Assembly: GCF_000721235.1 (NCBI RefSeq)
Contig: NZ_JOFH01000021.1
Coordinates: 1-64,000 of the forward strand
Origin: Streptomyces olivaceus
Lineage (GTDB): Bacteria > Actinomycetota > Actinomycetes > Streptomycetales > Streptomycetaceae
Direction: 5' to 3'
DNA: 64,000 nt
Position 1 is the first letter of the stretch; the number at the start of each line of letters is the position of its first letter. The notes beneath the pieces are model-generated. The model was not told the DNA's origin. It made no database searches and saw nothing but the letters and a program-made list of their open reading frames with translations. The position numbers and the translations under genes are program-made. This document shows positions 8,629 to 17,137 of the stretch, piece by piece.

Positions 8629-8634
8629 TACGCT
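8629..8634 (+). promoter_or_regulatory. -10 box of the lipoprotein gene
   Basis: TACGCT ending 6 nt before ATG 8641, with no ribosome binding site in between; leaderless architecture. Confidence 0.45.
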
Positions 8635-8640
8635 CCCGGC

Positions 8641-9237
8641 ATGTTCTCAGGACCAGGCAGGACCTACGGGCCCCTCCTCCTGCTGCCGGCCGTGGCCGCC
8701 GTGGCACTGCTCTCCGCCTGCGGAGGCGCCCCGGCGGAACCCAGCGCGCCGTCGGCCTCTCCCTCGGCGTCTTCCCCCGCGTCCCGGCCGTCGTCCCCGG
8801 CGCCGCCCTCCGCCCCGGCCTCCTCCGAGCCGCCGACGACGTCACCCCTGGCGCGCGACATCCAGGCCGCCTTCCGGGCCGCGAGCAAGGCCCACCCGGG
8901 CGCGGCCCTCGACACGTGCACGACGGACGCCCCGCTGGACGACGCGGACTGCGGGGCGGCGCTCACCGCGGCAGGGAAGGTCGCCGCCGACACGGAGCGA
9001 CGGCTGCGGCAGAAGGACCCGGAGAACGCCGACCTGCTCTACGGCGCGGTGCTCACCACCGCCGGTGCCGTGCAGGACGGCTTGGCCCGGCTGCGCCACC
9101 CGATCCCCTGCTACGGCCTCAGCGAGGCACCGCAGCCTCCCCCACCCCTGCACGCGGAGGCCGAGAGCATCTGCGCCGAGGCCGCCGACCTCACCCGGAG
9201 CGAGTGGGGGATCTTCCTCAGCACCGTCGAGCCGTGA
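8641..9237 (+). CDS. Secreted lipoprotein of unknown function
   Basis: 198 aa. A signal peptide with a long hydrophobic core ends in a lipobox LLSACGG (Cys near residue 23), followed by a Ser/Pro/Ala-rich tether of about 40 residues and a small domain with four Cys (DTCTTD, DADCGAA, IPCYGL, ESICAE) that may form disulfides outside the membrane. I do not recognise the domain. It has no Shine-Dalgarno sequence and a TACGCT box 6 nt before the start. The neighbours (FHA protein, transferase) give no firm clue to its job. Confidence 0.75.
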   Translation: MFSGPGRTYGPLLLLPAVAAVALLSACGGAPAEPSAPSASPSASSPASRPSSPAPPSAPASSEPPTTSPLARDIQAAFRAASKAHPGAALDTCTTDAPLDDADCGAALTAAGKVAADTERRLRQKDPENADLLYGAVLTTAGAVQDGLARLRHPIPCYGLSEAPQPPPPLHAEAESICAEAADLTRSEWGIFLSTVEP

Positions 9238-9740
9238 GGAGGCAGGGATCGCGACGCGGCGGCAGTCCCGCCGCCCGGGTTCCGCAGTGTGCGCCCCGAT
9301 AGCATCCGGTGGGGCAGCCGGATCAGCGGATTCGATCTCGATCACGTCAGGGGGCGGACCGGAGTGGCAGGCGGGACGGCGCGGTTGCGCGTACCGGTGG
9401 GCGAGGACGCGGACCGGTGGATCACGCGTACGGGCTGCCGGCGCGTCCTCCTCGTCGTCCACAACGTGACGTCCGCGACCCGCCTGCTGGACGTACTCCC
9501 GCTGTTCCACAGCGACGTCCGTGTGCAGATGTTCGCCACCTGCACGGGATCCTCCCCGTTCCTTGCCGGAGTACCCGAGTTGCTGGCCCGGGCGGGCCTG
9601 CCCGTCCTCCCTTGGGAACAGGCCAAGGACACGGATTTCGACCTGGTGGTGTCGGCGAGCTATGGCGGCGAACTCGGTTCACTGCGGGGCAAATTGACCG
9701 TTCTGTCCCACGGAACGGGATACAATAAGAGGCTGGCTAC

Positions 9741-9804
9741 ACCGAACCACCGAACCACCGAACCACCGAACCACCGAACCACCGAACCACCGAACCACCG
9801 AACC
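9741..9804 (+). repeat. Octamer tandem array (ACCGAACC)8 inside a coding region
   Basis: Eight perfect head-to-tail copies followed by a partial ACC. Eight is not a multiple of three, so each gain or loss shifts the frame. All three frames read through the repeat without a stop; the translated period is eight residues (TEPPNHRT). Confidence 0.97.
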
Positions 9805-9811
9805 ACCACCG

Positions 9812-11305
9812 GTGTTCGGCCTTGCGCCGGACTGGTTGCTGGAGGACGGGCGTCCGCTCGCGACCGCCACGGTGCTGTCCCACCCCGAACAGCTGGACAG
9901 GCTCCGCTCGGCCTGCCCCGAGGCGGCGCCCACCGCGGTACTCGCCGGGGACCCCTGCTACGACCGTATTCTCGCCGCTCTCCCGCAACGCGACCGCTTC
10001 CGCCGCGCCTTGGGCGTGGGACCCGGCCAGCGGCTGATCGTCGTCAGCTCGACCTGGGCGTCCCGTTCCCTGTTCGGCGGCGACCCGGCCGGAGGAGCGG
10101 ACGAGCCGGGTGCGGCCGATCTGCTCCCCTGGCTGCTGTCGCGACTGGCGGCGGAGCTGCCGGCCGACGAGTACCGGACAGCCGCCGTGCTGCACCCGAA
10201 CATCTGGTACGGCCACGGTCCCGGCCAGGTCCAGGCGTGGCTGGACAGCGCCCGGCGGGCCGGCCTTGAGGCGATCCCGCCGCTCGACGGGTGGAGACAG
10301 GCCCTGATCGCCGCCGACTGCGTCCTCGGGGACCACTCCAGCGTCACCTATTACGCGGCGTCCATAGGCATCCCCGTCGTCCTCGGAGCCTTCCCGCAGG
10401 AGGACTTGGACCCGCGCTCCCCGGTGGCCGCCCTCGGCCGTACGGCTCCCCGCCTCCTCCGCCGCGGCAGCCTCCGCGCGCAGATCGACCGGGCGATCGA
10501 CGCGCACCACCCCGACCGCTACAAGGCGCTCGCGGAGCAGACCAGTTCGTCACCGGGAGAGTCGGCCGTACTGCTGCGCCGCCTGTTCTACGACCTCATG
10601 GGCATACCCGAGCCCGAAGCGCACCCCGCGCTGCTCGACCCGCTGCCGCTGCCGCCGTACACGCCCACCCGCGTCACCGCGCCGATCCGCGTCCTCGTAC
10701 GGCAGCTCAGTGCGGACCCGCCGGAACTCGCCGTCACCAGGTACGCCGTCGTCGGCGACGCCCCCGACCCCGACCCGGCGCGGGACCCGGCGGCACCGGC
10801 CGGCACCGCGTACACCGCGCACAGCGCGGCCGACGAGGAGACGCGGGAGACCGGCCGGCTGAGCGTCGCCGATGTCGTCGTACGGCGCGCCGCCGAGGAC
10901 GACGCACGGCTCGGCCCGCCGGCCGCGTGGGCGTCGGAGGCACTCGACCGCTATCCGTACTGCGGGCTGGTCGCCTATGTCGACGGCCCGGACCGCTGCG
11001 TCGTACGCACCCGGGAGGGAGACCTCGTCCGGCTGTCCGCCGCCACGGACCCCGACGGGCGCCCCGACCTGTGCGACCCCGCCGTCTACGCCTCCGCGCT
11101 GCACGCCTGGCTCACGGACGGGCACACCCTGGACGCCGCCCTGCCCGTGATCACCGTACGCACCGGCACCGCGGCACATCACGTCACCGTCGAACCGCTC
11201 CCGCAGCCCCCGCCGGCCCCACCGTCGGCCGGGTCTCACGCCTCCGATTGGGCAAGTTCCGCCCGGAGCCGCTCGGCACCGATCCGGTCCCCGTTCTCCT
11301 CGTAG
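9812..11305 (+). CDS. 3' fragment of the split transferase-like gene
   Basis: 497 aa if translated independently from GTG 9812. It carries the conserved C-terminal Rossmann half of the split gene described at 9364-11305 and a further C-terminal domain (about residues 275-470). There is no ribosome binding site before 9812, and the frame is closed by TAA at 9725, just upstream of the repeats, so independent expression is doubtful. The last 23 codons overlap the STAND gene on the other strand. Confidence 0.5.
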   Translation: MFGLAPDWLLEDGRPLATATVLSHPEQLDRLRSACPEAAPTAVLAGDPCYDRILAALPQRDRFRRALGVGPGQRLIVVSSTWASRSLFGGDPAGGADEPGAADLLPWLLSRLAAELPADEYRTAAVLHPNIWYGHGPGQVQAWLDSARRAGLEAIPPLDGWRQALIAADCVLGDHSSVTYYAASIGIPVVLGAFPQEDLDPRSPVAALGRTAPRLLRRGSLRAQIDRAIDAHHPDRYKALAEQTSSSPGESAVLLRRLFYDLMGIPEPEAHPALLDPLPLPPYTPTRVTAPIRVLVRQLSADPPELAVTRYAVVGDAPDPDPARDPAAPAGTAYTAHSAADEETRETGRLSVADVVVRRAAEDDARLGPPAAWASEALDRYPYCGLVAYVDGPDRCVVRTREGDLVRLSAATDPDGRPDLCDPAVYASALHAWLTDGHTLDAALPVITVRTGTAAHHVTVEPLPQPPPAPPSAGSHASDWASSARSRSAPIRSPFSS

Positions 11306-13629
11306 CGCAGAGCGGCGGCGCGAAGGTCCTCCGCCGCCTGCGCCGGACGGCCCGAGAGCCGGTGGCACCGGGCCCTCGACTCGAAGGCGTCGGCGAGCTG
11401 CAGCCCCGCGCCCGCCGTCTCCATCGCCATGACGGCCTTGTCCAGGCACACCAGCGCGAGGTCCGTGTCCCCCGCTTCCAGGTGCACGTCACCCAGGCTC
11501 ATGTAGACCCGGCCCTCGTTGTAGGCGTCGCCACCGCCGGGCAGCCGGCGGAACCGCGCCAGGGCGTCGTTCAGCCGAGCGAGAGCCTCCGCGAAGTGCC
11601 GCTGCTTCGCCTCGGCACGCCCGATGTGATGCTCCAGCAGGGCCGTGGCACGGGGCAGGTCCTCCCACCCGTCCTCTCCCTCGCGAACACCCCGCAGGAT
11701 CTCCCGCGCCTCCTCGAAGCACCCCTGGGCCTCCGCGTACTTCCACCGCTTGAGACGCAGCAGCCCCAGAGCCTCGACCGCGCTCGCCTGCCCGCGCCGG
11801 TGGCCGCACGCCTGCTCCGCGGCCACGGCCTCGGCCAGGGCGCGCTCGGCGTCGTCCGCCCGCCCGGCTCCCATCTGGCCGAAGGCGAGCTGCACCAGCA
11901 TCCGGCCCACCGCACGCCGGTCGCCGAACTCCTCCGCGCAGCGCCGGGCGGCCCCGACTCCGAGCAGGTGCGTGTCGATCCACTGGGCATGGAAGCCGAG
12001 CAGCAGATGCAGACCCCACATCGCCTCGCACAACTGCCACACGAGGTCGTCGAAGCCGTGGTGATCGGCGGCCCGGACGACCGCCGCGAGGTTCTCCCGC
12101 TCACGACGGAGCGCCGCCAGCGCGCGCCTGCCGTCCGCCGGTTCGCGGTCCTCCGGCAGAACGAGCGCCCGATAGGCGGGGCCGAGCCGCCAGCGCAACG
12201 GCATGACCCGCAGGTCCGCCTCCGCCGCCCACCGCACATACGCGACCGCGACCCGGCGGACCCCGGCGGCCATCCGGCCGTGGCCGTCCTCCTCCACCGC
12301 GCGTTCCCGTGCGTGCGCCCGCGCCAGATCGTGGAAGCGGTAGCGCTCCTCACCGACCTCTTCCAGCAGATGCACCCGGGCCAGTTCCTCCAGCAGCGCC
12401 CGGGCCCGCTCCTCCTCCACGTCGGCGGCGCGAGCGGCGCACATGACGGTCACGGTGGGCCAGGCCCACACCGCGAGCGCCCGGTAGAAAGCGGCACACT
12501 CCGGAGCCAGTTCACGGTAAGCGGCATCCTGCGCCTGCCGGACGGGATCCACGGAACCCCCCGCGTCATCGGCACTCTGTTCCCGTTCGGACAACTGCCG
12601 CGCCACCCGCTCCCAGGCCAGATGCTCGCGGACCGCCAGCCCGGCCCCCGTGGTGCACAACGCGAGAGGCACCCCGCCGGCCGCCTCCGCCACGGCCTCG
12701 ACGACCGCGTCCGGAGCGGCGGCCCGCTCGTTCCCCGCGACCCGCCGCAACAGGAGCACGGAATCCGCGGTGGACAACGGCCCGAGGACACGCGGGCGGG
12801 CCCCGTGCTCGGCCACGAGGCGGCCCAGCCGGTGCCGGCTCGTCACCAGGACGAGGCACCCGGACGAAGCCGGGAGCAGCGGAACGACCTGGGCGTCGGA
12901 ATGGGCGTTGTCCAGGACGACCATCATGCGCCGGTCGGCCGTGCAGTCGCGGAACAGGTCACGCTGCCGCGCCTCGTCGCCCGGCACCATGGCGGGCGGC
13001 ACGCCGAGCCGCTCCAGGAACCGCGCCAGCACGTCGGAGGGCGGGAGAGCCGTGCCGGCCGACGCGCCGGCCAGTTCCACGAACAGGATCCCGTCGGGAA
13101 ACCGCTCCCGCAGCGCGTACGCGCACTGAACGGCCACGGCCGTCTTCCCGATGCCGCCCGGCCCGGTGAGGGCGGCGATCACCGGCGCCCCCGGCACGGG
13201 GCCGGCGCCCTCCAGCAGGGCAGTGATCCACGCGGTCACGTCCTCGCGGTCCGTGAAGGCCGAGGTCGTCGGCGGCAGCATCTGCGGACGCGAGGCACCG
13301 TCGGCGACAGCGGGCACGGCACGCGGCGCCAGCCAGGAGGCCTCCCGGACCCACTCGGCAACCTCACGAGCGGCCTCCGGGGACCGACGGGCGACTTCCA
13401 CCAGCCGTAACGCGGCCGCTCTCTGCTCCTGCTCGGTGACGGGCAGAGTGGGCCGCTCCTCACCGCCTCCGGAACCGGCGCCCGCTCCCCCGCCCGCGGC
13501 GCGTCCCCGACCCAGCAGCCCGTGCAACCGCTCGGAGGCCCGCCTGCCCACCTCGCCACCCGCTCCGGACAGCGCCCCCGAGGCAACGGTGCCGACAGCC
13601 GAGAGCGCCACACTCACCAACGGCTCCAC
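11236..13629 (-). CDS. STAND ATPase (NB-ARC) with C-terminal TPR repeats
   Basis: 797 aa from GTG 13629, preceded by GGGGGG; an in-frame ATG at 13659 has no such site. N-terminal ~45 residues are Ala/Gly/Ser/Val-rich (VEPLVSVALSAVGTVASGAL) and could be a small membrane-active or homotypic effector helix. The NB-ARC core has Walker A GPGGIGKT (near 155), Walker B MVVLDNAHSD and a following VTSRHRLG sensor. Winged-helix and TPR-like helices (from about 430) form the sensor end. It resembles AfsR-type regulators without the SARP DNA-binding domain, and also STAND immune proteins. Whether it is a regulator or a conflict-system protein cannot be decided from the sequence. Confidence 0.85.
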   Translation of the reverse strand: MEPLVSVALSAVGTVASGALSGAGGEVGRRASERLHGLLGRGRAAGGGAGAGSGGGEERPTLPVTEQEQRAAALRLVEVARRSPEAAREVAEWVREASWLAPRAVPAVADGASRPQMLPPTTSAFTDREDVTAWITALLEGAGPVPGAPVIAALTGPGGIGKTAVAVQCAYALRERFPDGILFVELAGASAGTALPPSDVLARFLERLGVPPAMVPGDEARQRDLFRDCTADRRMMVVLDNAHSDAQVVPLLPASSGCLVLVTSRHRLGRLVAEHGARPRVLGPLSTADSVLLLRRVAGNERAAAPDAVVEAVAEAAGGVPLALCTTGAGLAVREHLAWERVARQLSEREQSADDAGGSVDPVRQAQDAAYRELAPECAAFYRALAVWAWPTVTVMCAARAADVEEERARALLEELARVHLLEEVGEERYRFHDLARAHARERAVEEDGHGRMAAGVRRVAVAYVRWAAEADLRVMPLRWRLGPAYRALVLPEDREPADGRRALAALRRERENLAAVVRAADHHGFDDLVWQLCEAMWGLHLLLGFHAQWIDTHLLGVGAARRCAEEFGDRRAVGRMLVQLAFGQMGAGRADDAERALAEAVAAEQACGHRRGQASAVEALGLLRLKRWKYAEAQGCFEEAREILRGVREGEDGWEDLPRATALLEHHIGRAEAKQRHFAEALARLNDALARFRRLPGGGDAYNEGRVYMSLGDVHLEAGDTDLALVCLDKAVMAMETAGAGLQLADAFESRARCHRLSGRPAQAAEDLRAAALRYEENGDRIGAERLRAELAQSEA

Positions 13630-13781
13630 CCAGAACCCCCCAACTCGCCGGAGCCGCAATGGTATCGACCCGACCGAGGCACGAACGGGGGTTCCTCGAC
13701 CGGCTCCCTGGCCACACGTGCCACCACGCGACGACGGACAGTGCCCGACCCGCCAGTACCCCCGGTATCTCAGAGACCACT

Positions 13782-13819
13782 AAAAGAAAAAACCCAGGTC
13801 AGATACCCGACCTGGGTTT
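13782..13819 (-). terminator. Intrinsic terminator of the tRNA-Thr transcript
   Basis: AAACCCAGGTC (13790-13800) pairs with GACCTGGGTTT (13809-13819); on the minus strand a T-rich run follows. It lies directly behind the tRNA 3' end. Confidence 0.85.
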
Positions 13820-13827
13820 CACTAGAG

Positions 13828-13901
13828 AGCCGCCTTCGGGATTCGAACCCGAGACCTACGCATTACGAGTGCGTTGCTCTGGCCATCTGAGCTAAGGCGG
13901 C
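13828..13901 (-). tRNA. tRNA-Thr (anticodon CGU)
   Basis: 74 nt on the minus strand. The 7-bp acceptor stem GCCGCCU/AGGCGGC, D arm with AGCUCAG, anticodon stem ACGCA/UGCGU around the loop CUCGUAA (anticodon CGU, codon ACG) and T arm GGGUUCGAAUCCC are all visible. The discriminator base is U and the 3' CCA is not encoded. No integrase is nearby, so this potential attB site is unoccupied. Confidence 0.97.
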
Positions 13902-13968
13902 GCGCTGTGCACCTATGGTGCGATCAGCAACGTCGGTAAGTCTACACAGTTTCCCGGGGTGCTTCGTA

Positions 13969-13994
13969 CCCGCCCCGGAGCGTCCCGGGGCGGG
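13969..13994 (-). terminator. Terminator-like hairpin behind the aminopeptidase gene
   Basis: CCCGCCCCGG pairs with CCGGGGCGGG around a 6-nt loop. No T-run follows, which is common for Streptomyces terminators. Confidence 0.5.
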
Positions 13995-14014
13995 GCTGGT
14001 GGGGCGGGTGGGGG

Positions 14015-15631
14015 CTACGAGCAGCGCTTGCCGTCCTTCGGGGCCGTGCCGGTCAGGAGGTAGGTGTCGATGGCCGAGTCGATGCAGGTGCTGCCGCGGC
14101 CGTAGGCGGTGTGGCCGTCGCCCTCGTAGGTGAGGAGGCGGCCGGAGGAGAGCTGGTCGGCCAGGGCCTCGGCCCAGCGGTAGGGCGTGGCCGGGTCGCG
14201 GGTGGTGCCGACCACGACGATCGGGGTGGCGCCGGCGGCCTTGATGCGGTGCGGCTCCCCCGTGGGCTGAACCGGCCAGTACGTGCAGTTCAGCGAGGCC
14301 CAGGCGAGGCCCTCGCCGAAGACCGGGGAGGCCTTCTCGAACTCCGGGAGGGCCTCTCGGACCTGGTCCGGTGAGGAGAAGGCGGCGGGGAGGTCGAGGC
14401 AGTTCACGGCGGCGTTGGCGAACATCAGGTTGCTGTAGCTGCCGTCCGCCTCGCGCTCGTAGTAGCTGTCGGAGAGGACCAGCAGGCCGGCGCCGTCCTT
14501 CTTCTTCATCGCCGAGGTCAGCGCCTCGCGCAGCTGCTGCCAGGCGGCCTCGTCGTACATGGCCGCGATCACGCCGGTGGTGGCCAGGGACTCGGTGAGC
14601 CTGCGGCCGTCCGCGTCGCCGGCGGGCAGCGGCTTGGCGTCCAGGTCGTCGAAGAAGGAGGTGAGGTTCCTGCCCGCCTGGTCGGGGGTGGTGCCCTTGC
14701 CGCCGAGGGGGCAGTCGGACCGCCCCGCGCAGTCCTTGGCGAAGGACTGGAACGCCGTCTCGAAGCCCTGCGTCTGCTCCAGGTTCAGGCGGCGCGCGGG
14801 CAGGGACGGGTCCATCGCACCGTCCAGGACCAGGCGGCCGGCCCGCTCCGGGAAGAGACCGGCGTAGGTCGCGCCCAGGAAGGTGCCGTACGAGGCTCCG
14901 ACGTAGTTCAGCTTCTCGTCGCCGAGCACCGCGCGGAGGACGTCCATGTCGCGGGCCGCCTCGACCGTCGAGACGTGGCGCAGCAGCTTCGGCGCGTCCT
15001 TGCCGCAGCCCTCGGCGAAGTCCTTGTAGGCGTCGACCAGCTCGTCCGTCTCGCGCTCGTCGTCCGGGGTGGCGTCCGTCCGCGTGAACGCGTCCATCTC
15101 ACGGCCGTCGAGGCACTCGACCGGCTCGCTGCGGGCCACGCCCCGGGGGTCGACGGCCACCATGTCGTACTGGGCGCGGACCTTCTCCGGGTAGCCGATG
15201 CCGGCGTACTGCTGGAGGTAGCCGATCGCCGAGCCGCCCGGCCCTCCCGGATTGACCAGGAGCGAGCCGAGGCGTTTGCCGGGGCCGGTGGCCTTCTTGC
15301 GGGCCACCGCGAGCCGGACGTCGCCGTCGGCGGGCTTCGCGTAGTCGAGGGGGGCCTTCATGGTGGCGCACTGGAAGCCGGGGACCCCGCAGTCGCGCCA
15401 GCCGAGCTTCTGCTCGTAGTACGGCGACAGCTCGGCGGGCGTCGCCTTGGGCAGCGGGGCCAGGGACGCCGTCGCCGCCTCGGTGGAGCCGGCCGCCTCC
15501 GCCTGGGAACCGGCGGACGTCGACGCGCCCGAGGCCGAGCACGCGGTGGCGAGCAGCGCGGCGGCGACGAGGGTGGCTCGGACACGGGTGCCGCCGATGC
15601 GGGTCCTGCGGTGAGTGCGCCTTGTGTGCAT
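14015..15631 (-). CDS. Secreted tripeptidyl aminopeptidase (SlpD/SlpE-like alpha/beta hydrolase lipoprotein)
   Basis: 538 aa. Basic N-terminus, hydrophobic core and lipobox LLATACSAS (Cys near 31) indicate export and lipidation. The alpha/beta-hydrolase core has the oxyanion motif NPGGPGGSAIGYL (about 118), YDMVAVDPRG (about 155) and nucleophile elbow GASYG (Ser near 243). The C-terminal TAP-like domain has VVGTTRDPATPYRWAEAL (catalytic Asp) and GDGHTAYG (catalytic His). Cys near the end may form a disulfide. This family removes tripeptides from secreted proteins and peptides in Streptomyces. TACGCT lies 6 nt before the ATG, so the message is probably leaderless. Confidence 0.93.
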   Translation of the reverse strand: MHTRRTHRRTRIGGTRVRATLVAAALLATACSASGASTSAGSQAEAAGSTEAATASLAPLPKATPAELSPYYEQKLGWRDCGVPGFQCATMKAPLDYAKPADGDVRLAVARKKATGPGKRLGSLLVNPGGPGGSAIGYLQQYAGIGYPEKVRAQYDMVAVDPRGVARSEPVECLDGREMDAFTRTDATPDDERETDELVDAYKDFAEGCGKDAPKLLRHVSTVEAARDMDVLRAVLGDEKLNYVGASYGTFLGATYAGLFPERAGRLVLDGAMDPSLPARRLNLEQTQGFETAFQSFAKDCAGRSDCPLGGKGTTPDQAGRNLTSFFDDLDAKPLPAGDADGRRLTESLATTGVIAAMYDEAAWQQLREALTSAMKKKDGAGLLVLSDSYYEREADGSYSNLMFANAAVNCLDLPAAFSSPDQVREALPEFEKASPVFGEGLAWASLNCTYWPVQPTGEPHRIKAAGATPIVVVGTTRDPATPYRWAEALADQLSSGRLLTYEGDGHTAYGRGSTCIDSAIDTYLLTGTAPKDGKRCS

Positions 15632-15637
15632 TCACCG

Positions 15638-15643
15638 AGCGTA
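15638..15643 (-). promoter_or_regulatory. -10 box of the aminopeptidase gene
   Basis: TACGCT on the minus strand, 6 nt from ATG 15631; leaderless architecture. Confidence 0.45.
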
Positions 15644-15732
15644 ACTCTCCGCGACAACACTGTTGCGGTGCGTGGCACCGTTGGCTCATTCGTGTTACGG
15701 CGTCAAGCGGACACCCGGCTCCCGCGCGCGGC

Positions 15733-16938
15733 TCAGCCCGATCTGAGCGCCATCGTCATCGCCTCCACCGCCAGCAGCGGCGGCACGTTGCGGTCCAGGG
15801 CCTCTCCGCAGGCGGCGATCGCCTCGATGCGGCGGAGCGTGGACTCGGGCGAGCCGCCGCGCGCGAGCCGCTCCACGGCGTCCTCGGCGTCGGCGTTGGC
15901 GATCGCCACGCGGGAGCCGAGCTGGTAGGCGAGGACGTCGCGGTAGAAGGCGGTGAGGTCGCTCAGGGCGAGGTCGAGGCTGTTGCGCTGGGTGCGCGCC
16001 CTGCGGCGCTTCTGGTCGGCCTCCAGGTCCTTGATCACGCCTGCCGTGCCGCGCGGGAGCCGGCCGCCCTGGGCCGCGCCCAGCGCCGCCTTCAGCTCCT
16101 CGGTCTCCCTGGTGTCCATCTCCTCGGCGAGCTGCTTGGCGTCCTCCGCCGCGGCGTCGACCAGCTCCTGGGCCGCCTTGAGAGCACCGCCGACGTCCTC
16201 GACCCGCAGCGGCAGCTTCAGCACGGCCGCCCGGCGGGCCCGGGCCGCCGGGTCCGTGGCCAGGCGGCGGGCCCGGTCCACGTGGCCCTGCGTGGCGCTC
16301 GCCGCCGCCGCGGCCACGTCCGGCTCGACGCCCTCGCGCCGGACCAGCATGTCGGCGACGGCCCCGACCGACGGGGTGCGCAGGTTCAGGTGGCGGCAGC
16401 GGGAGCGGATCGTGGGCAGGACGTCCTCCACGGAGGGCGCGCAGAGCAGCCAGACCGTGCGCGGGGCAGGCTCCTCCACGGCCTTCAGAACCGCGTTGGC
16501 CGACTTCTCGTTCAACCGCTCGGCCTCCTCGACGAGGATGATCTGCCAGCGGCCGTTCGCCGGTGAGGTGAACGACTTGCGGACGGTGTCCCGCATGTCC
16601 TGGGCCCTGATCTCCGCGCCCACGGCGACCACCGTGCTGACGTCCGCGTGGGTCCCGATCAGCGCCGTGTGGCAGCCGTCGCAGAAGCCGCAGCCGGGGA
16701 CGCCGCCGAGGGCGCGGTCGGGGCTCACGCACTGCAGCGCGGCGGCGAAGGCCCGGGCCGTCTGCGTCACGCCCGAGCCGGGCGGGCCGGTGAACAGCCA
16801 GGCGTGCGTCATGCTCGTCGCCTGCGGCAGCGGGCCGTCGGCCGCGGCGGCGGTGACGAAGGCGTCGGCGTCCCGGGCCGCTGCGGCGAGCGGCTCGCTC
16901 GCCTTCTCCTGCCCGACGAGGTCGTCCCACACGGTCAT
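15733..16938 (-). CDS. holB: DNA polymerase III subunit delta prime
   Basis: 401 aa AAA+ clamp-loader subunit. MTVWDDLVGQEKA, a P-loop GPPGSGVTQTA near residue 51 in which the usual Lys is Val, a zinc-binding-like CGFCDGCH near 86, a Walker B region IILVEEAERLN, NAVLKAVEEP, and the SRC motif TIRSRCRHL are present. The missing P-loop lysine fits delta prime, which does not hydrolyse ATP. The C-terminal ~200 residues are the collar domain. A GGAAGGA site precedes the ATG. It lies directly downstream of tmk, as is typical in actinobacteria, where the two are often co-transcribed; here 200 nt with a strong hairpin separate them. Confidence 0.95.
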   Translation of the reverse strand: MTVWDDLVGQEKASEPLAAAARDADAFVTAAAADGPLPQATSMTHAWLFTGPPGSGVTQTARAFAAALQCVSPDRALGGVPGCGFCDGCHTALIGTHADVSTVVAVGAEIRAQDMRDTVRKSFTSPANGRWQIILVEEAERLNEKSANAVLKAVEEPAPRTVWLLCAPSVEDVLPTIRSRCRHLNLRTPSVGAVADMLVRREGVEPDVAAAAASATQGHVDRARRLATDPAARARRAAVLKLPLRVEDVGGALKAAQELVDAAAEDAKQLAEEMDTRETEELKAALGAAQGGRLPRGTAGVIKDLEADQKRRRARTQRNSLDLALSDLTAFYRDVLAYQLGSRVAIANADAEDAVERLARGGSPESTLRRIEAIAACGEALDRNVPPLLAVEAMTMALRSG

Positions 16939-17100
16939 GGGTCACGCCGTCCTTCCGTCACACCGGCCCCTCGTACCGCCCCGCCACGCCGAGCCGTCGT
17001 ACCGGCCCGTCGCTCCGGGCCGTCACACCGGCCTGTCGCACCGCGCGACGCAGGTCCGCGCCGCGCCCTCCATTGTGCGGGTCGGCACCGACAACGCGGG

Positions 17101-17133
17101 CCGGCCCGCGGGACCCGGGGTCCCGCGGGCCGG
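17101..17133 (-). terminator. Strong hairpin behind tmk
   Basis: A perfect 15-bp inverted repeat (17101-17115 with 17119-17133) around a 3-nt loop, 5 nt beyond the tmk stop codon. It would reduce read-through into holB. Confidence 0.7.
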
Positions 17134-17137
17134 ATGC

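Larger units (their letters stand above)
9364..11305 (+). pseudogene. Glycosyl/glycerophosphotransferase-like gene, split by an octamer array (probably phase-variable, OFF state)
   Basis: The 5' part, from GTG 9364 (AGGGGG 9 nt upstream), encodes a Rossmann-like start RVLLVVHNVTSATRLLDVLP and ends before the repeats at VLSHGTGYNK. The 3' part, in another frame from 9812, continues with FGLAPDWLLEDGRP, ATVLSHPEQLDRL, a donor-site-like HPNIWYGHGPGQ and GDHSSVTYYAASIGIPVVLG, which resembles the CDP-glycerol glycerophosphotransferase / UDP-sugar epimerase fold. Eight perfect ACCGAACC copies (9741-9804) lie at the junction. With eight copies the 5' frame runs on out of frame to 10269; copy numbers divisible by three (6, 9) join the halves. 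The 3' end overlaps the convergent STAND gene by 70 nt. The substrate is unknown; a cell-surface polymer is inference. Confidence 0.72.

Noticed and set aside
9741..9804. CRISPR-like array
   Set aside because: Head-to-tail octamers with no spacers and no cas genes.
13828..13901. Integrative element attachment at tRNA-Thr
   Set aside because: No integrase gene and no repeat of the tRNA 3' end in the window.
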